Assembly (NCBI GenBank): GCA_017399185.1 | Contig: JAFQEA010000016.1 | Location: 329,379 to 393,378, forward strand | Direction of reading: 5' to 3' | Length of the DNA stretch: 64,000 bases | Source: Clostridia bacterium | GTDB lineage: Bacteria > Bacillota > Clostridia > Christensenellales > Borkfalkiaceae | Shown: positions 27,701 to 33,656 of the stretch, one piece after another | Layout: each line of letters begins with the position of its first letter | How positions within the stretch are numbered: the first letter of the stretch is position 1 | Made by a program: the position numbers and the translations under genes | Notes under the pieces: generated by a model | The model's database searches: none | The model's input: the letters and a program-made list of their open reading frames with translations, nothing else | Told to the model about the DNA's origin: nothing

Positions 27701-27812
27701 TCGTGCCTATTTCTGCCTGGTAGTGGACGTTCCAGGTGGAAAGACCAACGCTGACCGATGCCAAAATCAACGTGAAAAGCACGATTACGATATATTTAGT
27801 TTTTGACGTCAT
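18783..27812 (-). CDS. Giant surface adhesin: SipW-type leader, MBG-like and InlB-B repeats, C-terminal Hint domain
   Basis: A 3009-residue exported protein. The N-terminal leader (KYIVIVLFTLILASVSVGLS then TWNVHY) is of the SipW-processed type. Residues about 455-1330 hold nine MBG-like repeats of about 80 residues (LTYNGKAQAPTA, NAGTYTATA), then two variants (WTYGSKPAT, WTYGDKPET) and an MBG_2-like unit (VIYGDPVPTFTYTC). Residues about 1500-2000 look like a parallel-beta region with many Gly/Asn turns. Residues about 2010-2670 are nine or ten InlB-B repeats (REGYTFNGWWT, TLYAHW). From Cys2743 starts a Hint (hedgehog/intein) domain: CLAAGTLITMADGTQKKVED and the block-B histidine in YEHGFFD. 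A Ser/Asp/Gly-rich tail ends it; no LPXTG is present. It is probably an adhesin that processes or attaches itself through Hint. Confidence 0.85.
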   Translation of the reverse strand: MTSKTKYIVIVLFTLILASVSVGLSTWNVHYQAEIGTIGYEKIDPVTQESLLNRYVYFEPVKDAGGNITNPTKQDYPISGSLNESIFTYVYDGNAHTPNVFTPTESTAKGSTDYPESLFMNDEPLDVNWGIAQSGGVFDDVIFNRQYRLIAMPYVSEHKGKSDNYCEITSIAYGEDTIDITLNWKNGNNGNHQAEGFIVHFVKENGVFVPYLLQNDQYVAYENVQNSKIKQAAFNSVTGALTVQVNGFSPFTVTAANKGWVSAAPSDAGVYQCRITAEYDEESVTDSAAHEAAARTAVSHLNALSDSGTAYAAQVNFAIVAKDTEMADLEHDSFTYQKSASTLKAARRTNATDTTAPLNAGEDVAAESGIHTINDNVNSFYVTYGGVGFEILIESTFTDINGGTVDVQFSTELLTSAKNLKALVENWEEDHYYTTYGVSPDPNYHITNPVVHYTVLRREIKIDEWDTNTFVYNGKAQSPAVSAYTDRYGAEFTYTWANASGTEIAKPTDTNEKSDTASYQVRASVGPNYFIACADGAGTLYDDGETAYVSYDYTITPKPTHLSWGDTTLTYNGNNQLPVVTVVPTDIESGDTVNASIDCTTTPHKDVGTYQTTDATLDNKNYVIASGEATAKSFKIVPKPVEITWLQDTLTLTYNRTAQAPTAKVKDGQLCGTDQCEVTVDGAKINVGNDYIATATGLTNDNYKLADGTWTTRFNIEPKGVTVVWSTAVLTYNKTAQAPAASVKTGDLCDGDTCTVTVEGQQVNAGTGYTARATGLSNVNYKITAGSTTTFDIEKREVTLNWSATTFVYNGEEQAPTLTLGNLCDGDSVTASVTVDRTHKDVGNYTATATNISSTNYKLPASPYKYFNITPKEITLDWANLEFTYDKTAHKPTATVNSDDLCGTDTCTVSVDGEQTSAGTYTATAALSNGNYTATNGTGTQSFTIKPKEITLVWENLEFTYDGYEHLPTATAGGLLGGDTCNVTVIVVGEHRAAGTYTAQASALDNTNYTLPTANTKEYTITPKPVEITWAGLTLTYNGKAQAPTAEIASGLITGDDCDVIVSGEKTNAGTYTATAALDNDNYTIANTAQTTFTIEQKSVTVVWSEDVLTYNGNPQAPTATLNGVIDGDTCTVSVSGAETNAGTYTATATLTGTHSGNYTITSDSTKTFDINRAPNTVTITATSGWTYGSKPATDSGVVQASALFGAVDITYYTDADCTSEITFAEIENAGTYYVKVTSTGDGANYDGDTKTASFTVEKANNVITFTPGYPAGWTYGDKPETEEEEVVQATAQFGGTITFKYYTDEACTAEIAFGDIVNAGTYYVVATSSETDNYSETSETSQFVVERATLTVTANSVTVIYGDPVPTFTYTCEGFVNGDNESVLTGSLTSPYAQGKDATTRWDILIGTLSAPNYEITYTKSSFTVKQREISLESALLEYSYGEEGATKIIENAKSNVNGIYKSDNVVSVSYTTDALNYISNATISVGNTYRIEYEINNSNYVWNADSDTYCYYKYKTANIKTANIGGTYYTIEDAIKTGGHIILAGGHTSFTALSGYYTDDCYTLRSDSSIFVPHRADATYEGISSSGKVYDLGGDSGGVYSVLFIPDGITLTIIGSLGIGGDIKSAGAITKRGVVMNEGTIHVRNQLHSIGYLKSKTGNGKIYVYDGATVLDIFTSYDYKGGRNTYGICDDIFPFNAYTLHNISCETIINKGATYTAKFYASLTGVEVDENLVIIGDGGLFAINSGFIKKSTSNPDNTNTWNTTQINGLTAFDGSNQIKGQKDIITICGEVTDNSIKITKYYEIFGVQLGGINIVTGPDYPLPIAYMDIFVGDETTSGKLTLDAVSYNFLPGTKLVISKNSTLTVDSSIKLYFYTDDQCEADFYTNYSYTDGNGSGQKNYSFWQSYCLDHDDATLEVNGTATINGYIGGTVTTNDPSGVLTIANPTVTVKYLESLTYSDSSTKSKFSTKTNTLYVIGPVVNDNLGTSYSITDLKATTYKSTGSAWYTGNYTLTYNLNYTGSVDETKLKDQGTALNSEDLSKLPERAGYTFVGWYLEANYTTPANTTTKYYGNVTLYAKWTANTYTVFFNPNGGTVYKTSKTVTYDSPYGDTTEALPIPAREGYTFNGWWTTANGGDLISQDTIVKITSAQTLYAHWQANEYDVTFNYNFGDNPTVATYKITYNTTYSTVMPDVEVPDGYEFLGWWTAAVGGTQVNASDVYTLTTGQTLYAHWNELADYVLVTYLDNNGNQLAIGVKTGLGTAYNYNYLVPGYVVSWLDESGNAAVPLDATVGSTVTVKATLTPITYTVVYDTLGGSTVESHTVNYGDSFTLQASTKAGYTLTWIVNNESKAVGSTVSNLTTTANATVTITADWTAITYTVIYNANAGVGTMSSQQFTYDLSKALTANIYTRTGYTFKGWSTTADGDVVYNDKESVSNLTTTANATITLYAVWEANTYNITFHCHNETVTLNGTFGSAYSSLITPTAPDGYTFDGWFADEAYTTAVTTITIANNHDVYAKYTRTITFIANGGNLSPSTFTHVYGTTITVDDVIEPNRSGYRCTGFFTATSGGTQYTTITNNTPSTLYAQWIQQYTVTYNANGGTVSPASAKVDAGNSVELPTPTRTGYTFNGWYTAESGGTPVGGAGATYTPTADITLYAQWQVNSYTITVTTKNATVKVNGTTVNNNGTVSIPYGTQVTVEVTYSESDSRSTTIKGTDGTTYTSPFDMPAQDVTINATSSCLAAGTLITMADGTQKKVEDLTTSDYLLVFNHETGKYEASKVLFIDYDGWQVWEVIYLVFDNGTTSRIIYEHGFFDRTLNKYVYIDKYNMNEFIGHDFATAVIGATQGVGTAKLIDAYVVNEYTGCYSPTTVYHLNLIADGMLSMPGGIDGMFNFFDYDSETLAYDQQAMMADIEAYGLMTYEDFAEYMSYEVYCCFPAQYISVSLGKGLMTEQDLEYLIERYVIGMDLENTVPTDNGASNIPVADKVVDALPPSTASGDKDGLDGD

Positions 27813-27899
27813 AACCGTACCTCCTTGTCAGTTTTGGTAAGACCTTGGTCTTGGTAAGACTTTTTATCGACTTTTATTTAGTCCGCCGTCTTTTAGCGG

Positions 27900-27946
27900 T
27901 TAATTGTTCGTTGGTTATTAATTGTTCGTGGTTGTTAATTGTTCGT
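27900..27946. repeat. Three 12-base direct repeats TTAATTGTTCGT
   Basis: Copies at 27900, 27918 and 27935, about 17 bases apart, straddling the stop codon of the upstream gene. The last codons (PTNN) come from the repeat, so its C-terminus may vary between strains. Confidence 0.6.
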
Positions 27947-28768
27947 TGGGTATGGCGCATAGTCGGTGATGCGAACGTCGCTCATTAAAGCTTTGGTTTT
28001 ATTGTCGTCGTCAAAAATAACGTCCATAAGCGCGCGGTAATGCGTTGCCGTTTGCGGTGTAAGGGTGTAACTGACGTTGATTGATATCTGTGCGCTTTCC
28101 TTAAGCGAAACGTAATCGGCGTTTGCTTCGGGTAAAAATTCCAGCACCATAACGAACACGTAAGAGCTGCTTGTTGCGGTTTCGTTGGTATAGTCCGCCG
28201 CGCCTGCAGGCTTAATGCGACTCAAACTTGCTTTTACGCCCATATCTTTCAGGGTAGCAGGCGCTAAAGTAAGCACCGCGCTGTTTTGCTCCTCGCTATC
28301 GTCCGTCCAGGTGACCGTTGTTTTGTATTCAAAGTTGCCCGTTTCAAAAAGGTAAGGCACTTCGGTCCTGTCCGAAAAGCACAGCCCGAACGTAAAATAC
28401 AGCTTGCCGCCAGCTTCGTCACTAAAAAGCGCTTGGCAATGGCCGATTTTCACGTTAAAATCAATCGCGAAAGAAGTTGTGTCAACAATGTCGCCGTCGG
28501 GGGTGGTAAAGCCGCCGATTGTCGTCGTCGTGCTAAAGGGTGCGTTTTCGTCTTTCAGGCTGACGTATTTCGTGCTGTCCAAAAGCTCGTTACTAATAAA
28601 CGAACCGTTCACGCTAAAGCCAATTTCGGTTGTCAGCGTCGTCCAGCTGGCAAAGCCCACCGCAAAAATCAAAATCGGCACCAAAATATAGGCCGTAAGG
28701 ACAACACGGCTTATTCTTTTTGCGCCAAATAACGCTGCTATAAATTTGTTGGGTTTTTGATTTTTCAT
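27935..28768 (-). CDS. Exported SipW-type (TasA/camelysin-like) protein
   Basis: A 277-residue protein with the leader VVLTAYILVPILIFAVGFAS followed by W, a match to the AVGFAAW leaders of the two genes at 30022 and 31042. After it, VNGSFISNELLDSTKYVSL parallels GSFISNQFEDKYFTVDV of the 30022 protein, so these are paralogues. The rest is beta-rich without other known motifs, as expected for a TasA/camelysin-type fibre subunit. It is transcribed just upstream of the giant adhesin (122-base gap), probably in one operon, and might anchor or cap it (inference). Confidence 0.65.
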   Translation of the reverse strand: MKNQKPNKFIAALFGAKRISRVVLTAYILVPILIFAVGFASWTTLTTEIGFSVNGSFISNELLDSTKYVSLKDENAPFSTTTTIGGFTTPDGDIVDTTSFAIDFNVKIGHCQALFSDEAGGKLYFTFGLCFSDRTEVPYLFETGNFEYKTTVTWTDDSEEQNSAVLTLAPATLKDMGVKASLSRIKPAGAADYTNETATSSSYVFVMVLEFLPEANADYVSLKESAQISINVSYTLTPQTATHYRALMDVIFDDDNKTKALMSDVRITDYAPYPTNN

Positions 28769-28850
28769 AATGGCTTACCGCCCGCGTTTTTTCTCTTTTT
28801 ATGCGTAACGCGTGCAACACATAATGCGCGCGCGCAGGGCATACTTTTAC

Positions 28851-28879
28851 TTACTATACTCTAATACGCATAATTTGTC
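28851..28879 (-). promoter_or_regulatory. Promoter of the 28768 gene and giant adhesin
   Basis: On the minus strand TTGACA, 17 bases, TATAGT. The leader downstream carries GCGCGCGC and GCGTAACGCG blocks. Confidence 0.75.
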
Positions 28880-29784
28880 AATGATTTTTTATAAAAATAA
28901 AAAAATTTCAAACGTTTTTTATCATATTTTTGTATATATGTAACGTAAGGGTATGCGCGCTTTTCAAAATGTATGCTAACTCGTGCTTGAATTGTGAAAA
29001 TTTGCTTCACAAAAACACTTTGGCGCTTGTTTGACGGCATTTAAAAAAATGTGTGCGGGGCGTTAGATTTTTGGCGGCGTATTTTTAGAAGGCGTAAGTA
29101 TCAATTATTGATATTCAAACCGAAAAAACCAAAGCGTTTATTTAATGCGATATGGACAAAACGGATATACGCGCTTTCGTGCTGAAAATGCTGTTATCCG
29201 GTGTGATAAAAAAAGGGCAAAATCCGTCAAAATCCGCACGGCAATTTATAGGGTTTTTAAGCCTTAATCCGTCCCTTAATTTTACCCCTTTTTGACAGGT
29301 AAAATATACTAAAAATCAAGGCAAATTTTAAGGGCTTTAAAGGCTTAATATTTGTTGCAATTTTTACCAAAAAAAACCAAAAAAAGCTCGCGCGCGACAT
29401 AAATATTACGCGTAACGCGCGCGAACCCGATTTTTAAAGTATAAAAACAGCTAAAAATTCAAGCAAAATCCGCCCCAAAATCAAGGGCTTTTTAGCCGCG
29501 CATTTATGTGTGAAAAAAGGCTGATTTTTCGGGGGGGGGGGTAGCTATTTTGGGTTGAAAAAAGCGCCAAAAAAACCCTAAATTTGCGTGCTAAAAAAGC
29601 ATAATTTTTTGCCTTCTTGCATTAATATAATAAGACTTTTTTATGCATAGCGTTAAGCTATAAAACCCTTGATTTTTTTAGTCAGTTTTGTCTTAAAAAG
29701 CTTGTTTAGCGCGCGCGTTGGCGCATTAAAGTGTTATATATTTTCAGCTAATATAATTAATTTATCAAAAATTCGACAAAACAG
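28880..29784. other. Long intergenic region between divergent surface operons, with an 11-G tract
   Basis: About 900 bases with no gene. It has A/T-rich DNA with scattered GCGCGC blocks, a stem TCGCGCGC/GCGCGCGA (29388-29424) around ATTACGCGTAACG, and a run of 11 G at 29531-29541. Both flanking promoters point outward, so this is the shared control region of the two halves of cluster A. The GCGTAACGCG word occurs twice (near 28804 and 29409) and might be a regulator site. Confidence 0.5.
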
Positions 29785-29813
29785 TTGACATATGTGTTAA
29801 CTTGGTGTATATT
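29785..29813 (+). promoter_or_regulatory. Promoter of the TasA-like / signal peptidase operon
   Basis: TTGACA (29785-29790), 17 bases, TATATT (29808-29813). It is followed by a roughly 200-base untranslated leader with short dyads (GCGCGTATA, CACGGGCGTG). Confidence 0.75.
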
Positions 29814-30021
29814 ATGTGAAATAGTATGCGCGTATATTATTTATATATCTATAATACACGCACGGGCGTGCGCAACACGGCTTCAGCACGTATTGGTGGC
29901 TTTTGGTGGGGTTAAACCGCGGCTCTTGTTGCATAAAAATTAACGCTTGATGTACTATCAAAATTTGATTATCAAGGCTTATGCCTGTTAATAAAAAACT
30001 CTTACAAGGAGAAAAGTAACT

Positions 30022-31014
30022 ATGAAGAAAAAAACTATGGCTATCTTAAGTATCGTTTTGGTAGTCGCGCTCACAGCAGTAGGTTTTGCTGCTTGGCTCA
30101 TTGTTGGTACTATCGAAGGCGATGCTCAAGGCTCGTTCATTTCAAACCAATTTGAAGACAAGTATTTTACCGTTGACGTTAAGTTTGATACCAATACTGA
30201 CGCAAACAACGGCAAAATCATTTTTGGTACGCCAACAGGTGAACCGGATGAAGGTTGGTTAACTTATGCTGACGCTGATGCTGAAGAAAAATTAACCGCA
30301 ACCGCTACTATTGAGTTTAAGCCGGATATGGGCTTTAAGAAAGGCGAAAGAGAAATGGCTTATTATTTACTCGAAAGCCAAACAAAAGACGACGAAAATG
30401 TTGTAACAAGCAGTACATACCGCACGATTCGTGTTGTAATTGATATTTTTGAAGGCACCGGCACAACAAACTACAAGTGGTTTGATATGGGTGTTGAGCT
30501 TGGTTACATTGCAAATCCAACTGCAAAAGTTGTTAAGGACTCAACCCCACCAGAGTTTGTTTGGAAGAAAGCAACAACTGATGGTACTACAACCACGTAT
30601 GCTGACTATGGTACAAGCGAAGCTGAAAAGTTTGGAACAGGCGTGCTTTTCCTTGAATTGACGTATGATATGTTTGAAATTCAATACGCAACTAATGAAG
30701 CAACAGAAGCAACAACTGCAGTTGCAGAAGTTGAAATCACTTTCGATTGGGGTACTGTAACAGGTGGTGATAACCCATATACATACTTCAATGAAAAAAA
30801 TCCAAGAGAAAACACTACTGTTGCTAAATACTTAAACGGAAACGCTCTTGCTGATACAGTAGAAGATGCTACTGATGCAACTGCAAAAACAATCAGATAT
30901 AAAGATTTAGCTTCAAGAATGATTTCTTACTTAAGGGATCACGTTAACACAGGTCTTCAATTCTCAATCACTTTATCCGAAGGTGCTAAAAAAGTAGTTA
31001 ACGCACAAGGCTAA
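30022..31014 (+). CDS. Exported SipW-type TasA/camelysin-like protein
   Basis: A 330-residue protein with a strong AAGGAG site and a long leader. The leader (KTMAILSIVLVVALTAVGFA then AW) is of SipW type; the mature part starts near GDAQGSFISNQFED. It is acidic, rich in Thr/Asp and predicted beta-strand, with no cysteines, as in fibre-forming TasA/CalY proteins. It is the first gene of an apparent operon: the paralogue at 31042, then the ER-type signal peptidase at 32534 that probably cleaves it. The exact polymer function is inference. Confidence 0.7.
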   Translation: MKKKTMAILSIVLVVALTAVGFAAWLIVGTIEGDAQGSFISNQFEDKYFTVDVKFDTNTDANNGKIIFGTPTGEPDEGWLTYADADAEEKLTATATIEFKPDMGFKKGEREMAYYLLESQTKDDENVVTSSTYRTIRVVIDIFEGTGTTNYKWFDMGVELGYIANPTAKVVKDSTPPEFVWKKATTDGTTTTYADYGTSEAEKFGTGVLFLELTYDMFEIQYATNEATEATTAVAEVEITFDWGTVTGGDNPYTYFNEKNPRENTTVAKYLNGNALADTVEDATDATAKTIRYKDLASRMISYLRDHVNTGLQFSITLSEGAKKVVNAQG

Positions 31015-31041
31015 AGTAAACCTTAATAAGGAGAAACAATT

Positions 31042-32316
31042 ATGAAATCTACAAGACGCGGATTTGGCCGCAGAGCCTTGTCTTTTGGCTTGGCAATCTT
31101 TGCAGCCATTACACTTACAGCCGTCGGTTTTGCAGCATGGGTATTATCAAACAACGCTAACGTTGACGCTGAAGGCGGTATCAAAACCGAAACCGTAACC
31201 GACGTTTCAATCAAGATTGATATCACAAACCAGGTTGATAACGTTTTATACGACGAAATCGACGAGCACGGTAACGGCGTTGGCAGACAAAATATCGTTT
31301 TTGCGCCAATTGCTCCACCTGCTTCGGGTGAAGGTTCAGCTAACCACCCTGCAAACAACGGTCAGATTCAAAACGACGGCCTTGGCGAAAGTGAAGATTT
31401 AACCTTCACCGTTAAAGGTACTGTAAACAACATTGACAAAATCGGCGTATTACGCTTTAACGTAAGGGTTCCTGAAAGTCTTATCGCTGCGGCTGGTCTT
31501 ACCCGCCCGACGGTTGAAGGCGGCAACTGGACTTACGACCCGTCAAAGGCGTTTATCCAATTACCAAGCTACGCTATGGATATGGACGGAAAGCCAATCC
31601 CATACATTTTTGGTAATTTATCCGACCCTGACGATGAAGGCAACGTAGAATACCTTTACCCACAAAATAGCGATACGTCAATCCTTGTCGTTGAATTAAC
31701 AGGCGATAAGCTTGTTTGGACAAAGGACGTAACCTGGCAAAACCCGGGCGTATTAATGGAAGGTGCAACAACAGGCACAACAAAGGCTTGCGATGCAGTT
31801 TTAGACGGCAGCGTATTTAACATTACGCCTTACGTTGAAGGCGGCGTTGTTATTGCAGGCAACTTATCCTTTGATTGGACTGTTACCTTTAATTGGGGTG
31901 CAAGATACCTTGGTATGAACCCTAACTTCTTCTACGACGTAAACGAAAGGATTGTTGGCGTACACGATACCTTAACAGCAACTTCAAGCGCACCGCATAA
32001 ATACACGGTTGAAAGCATGAACCTTGTTAACTATGACCTTTTATTAATGCAAAGCGTTATCAACGGCTTGAACATTGAAGACTACCTTGCAGAACGCACG
32101 GGATCTGCAAACGAATCTTACGTTGCAACGGGCATTACGCTTGGCGCTAGTCAATCTTTAGAAGACTATATCAATGACGAAGCAAACGCGGCAACCATTA
32201 AAGGCTCGCTTGAAAAGTTACAACAAAATATTAAAACGGCAATCGATAACTTTGGTAAAACTGGTCTTCCAAAAGCCCCGGTATATGAATTCTGGATTTT
32301 TGCAGACGTTAAGTAG
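31042..32316 (+). CDS. Exported SipW-type TasA/camelysin-like protein, second paralogue
   Basis: A 424-residue protein 27 bases behind the previous gene with AAGGAGAA before its start. The leader reads FGLAIFAAITLTAVGFAAWV after a twin-arginine-like but atypical basic start (KSTRRGFGRRA). The mature part, from about NVDAEGGIKTETVTDVSIKI, is beta-rich. The AVGFAAW core matches the preceding gene exactly, pointing to the same signal peptidase. The Arg-rich start is probably just a strong positive n-region, because the Tat motif lacks its usual hydrophobic context. Confidence 0.7.
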   Translation: MKSTRRGFGRRALSFGLAIFAAITLTAVGFAAWVLSNNANVDAEGGIKTETVTDVSIKIDITNQVDNVLYDEIDEHGNGVGRQNIVFAPIAPPASGEGSANHPANNGQIQNDGLGESEDLTFTVKGTVNNIDKIGVLRFNVRVPESLIAAAGLTRPTVEGGNWTYDPSKAFIQLPSYAMDMDGKPIPYIFGNLSDPDDEGNVEYLYPQNSDTSILVVELTGDKLVWTKDVTWQNPGVLMEGATTGTTKACDAVLDGSVFNITPYVEGGVVIAGNLSFDWTVTFNWGARYLGMNPNFFYDVNERIVGVHDTLTATSSAPHKYTVESMNLVNYDLLLMQSVINGLNIEDYLAERTGSANESYVATGITLGASQSLEDYINDEANAATIKGSLEKLQQNIKTAIDNFGKTGLPKAPVYEFWIFADVK

Positions 32317-32416
32317 TTTTTAAAACAGTGCAAAGTTATCTTTGGTTGTGCAAAAAATCACGATTTATCGTACAACAAATTTAATAAACACTTTTTGACT
32401 TGTATAAATATTGGCT

Positions 32417-32439
32417 CACCCAAGGATATACCTTGGGTG
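32417..32439 (+). promoter_or_regulatory. Intercistronic hairpin between TasA-like genes and signal peptidase
   Basis: CACCCAAGG pairs perfectly with CCTTGGGTG around a five-base loop, without a T-run. It could stabilise the upstream subunit mRNA and reduce peptidase expression. Confidence 0.5.
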
Positions 32440-32533
32440 GGCATGTGTTTATTACGGGTTAATGTAAAATGCATACGTATTGGCAAAAATTAGCCCAAAA
32501 TGCGTTAAACTATTAGTTAAGGGAAGTCAATTT

Positions 32534-33580
32534 ATGACACAGCAACAAATTATTGCACTTATAGTTGCGGCTATAGGTGTTGGGGGAGTATTGGCAGTAT
32601 TTGTCATTTTATTTGCTAACTTCCGCAAGTTTTCCATAAACGAAATTCAAACCGGCAAGCGCGATATCGAGCTTATCCAGGAGTATTTCATTAACAACAC
32701 GCCAAAGGCGATTGCGCGCAAAAAGACAATAAAAATCGTGCGTAACGTTTTGTTCGTGCTGTTTTTGGTGCTTATCTTTTTTACAATCTGCTTTACGCTT
32801 TTATCACGCTTTACCAACAGAATGCCCGTCGGCACGAAAACCTTAATGGTTGTTGCAACAGATTCCATGAGTGAAAAGCACTCTGATAACACTTATTTAT
32901 CAAACTACGACAATCAATTTGGTCGATACAGCATTATCGTGTTAGAAAAAATCGACCCCAATGAGCTTGAAAAGTATGACGTTATCGCATTTAAAACGTC
33001 AACAGTTACGCTCATTCACCGCATCGTCGGCGTGGAAAAAACAAACGCCGGCACCCGCTACGTTACCTGTGGCGATAAATACTCATACCTGACAAAAACC
33101 GACCACTATAAACCCACCACGAGTGACGTTATTGGTCGCTATACCGGGGTGGAAATCCCATTTTTTGGCGCAATCGTTTTATTTTTGCAAGCGCCCGCGG
33201 GGATTTTTACAATGGCGGCGCTGCTTGCGTGTCTTTTGATATTTGATTATAACAACGGACAGATTTCAAAGGAGCAAACCCAGCGCACAGACTTTATTCT
33301 GACCGTTTTAGAATTTAAAAAGCTTTCTGAAAACCCCGATTTAAGCGTTGAAACGGTTGAAAAGGCTTACCTTGACAAGCTTGTTGATACCTTTTTCAGC
33401 CAAAAGCTTGTCACAAAAGAAATCGCGCGTGAAGTTTTAATAAGCAACCATATGCTTCCGCCCGATGATGAAAACGTTCCTGCAGACGGCGAAAACGTGC
33501 CTGCAAACGGCGAAAACGCGCCCGCAAACGGCGAAAACGTGCAAGAAGGGCACGATACAAACACAACTGACGACAAATAA
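32534..33580 (+). CDS. ER-type (SipW-like) signal peptidase I, cluster A
   Basis: I start at ATG 32534 (348 residues) preceded by AGGGAAG. Two N-terminal membrane helices (IIALIVAAIGVGGVLAVFVI and VLFVLFLVLIFFTICFTLL) lead to the catalytic domain: Ser in VVATDSMSEKH, His in TLIHRIVGVE, and an Asp in CGDKYS. Histidine instead of lysine marks the ER/archaeal type to which SipW belongs. A third helix (VLFLQAPAGIFTMAALLACL) and a long cytoplasmic tail follow. The tail ends in heptapeptide repeats of the form GENVPA(D/N) coded by 21-base DNA repeats (about 33470-33545). An N-terminal extra helix and long tail are unusual for SipW. The neighbours with AVGFAAW leaders are its likely substrates. Confidence 0.85.
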   Translation: MTQQQIIALIVAAIGVGGVLAVFVILFANFRKFSINEIQTGKRDIELIQEYFINNTPKAIARKKTIKIVRNVLFVLFLVLIFFTICFTLLSRFTNRMPVGTKTLMVVATDSMSEKHSDNTYLSNYDNQFGRYSIIVLEKIDPNELEKYDVIAFKTSTVTLIHRIVGVEKTNAGTRYVTCGDKYSYLTKTDHYKPTTSDVIGRYTGVEIPFFGAIVLFLQAPAGIFTMAALLACLLIFDYNNGQISKEQTQRTDFILTVLEFKKLSENPDLSVETVEKAYLDKLVDTFFSQKLVTKEIAREVLISNHMLPPDDENVPADGENVPANGENAPANGENVQEGHDTNTTDDK

Positions 33581-33656
33581 TATTACGCGCTATCGTGCGT
33601 AAGTCTTAATAAAAAATCATTTTAAACACAAGAACAATCCCAAATAGGAGTAAATC

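Noticed and set aside
31042..31140. Tat signal (RRGFGRR) in the second TasA-like protein
   Set aside because: The twin-arginine consensus is not met, and the rest of the leader matches its Sec/SipW-type paralogues.
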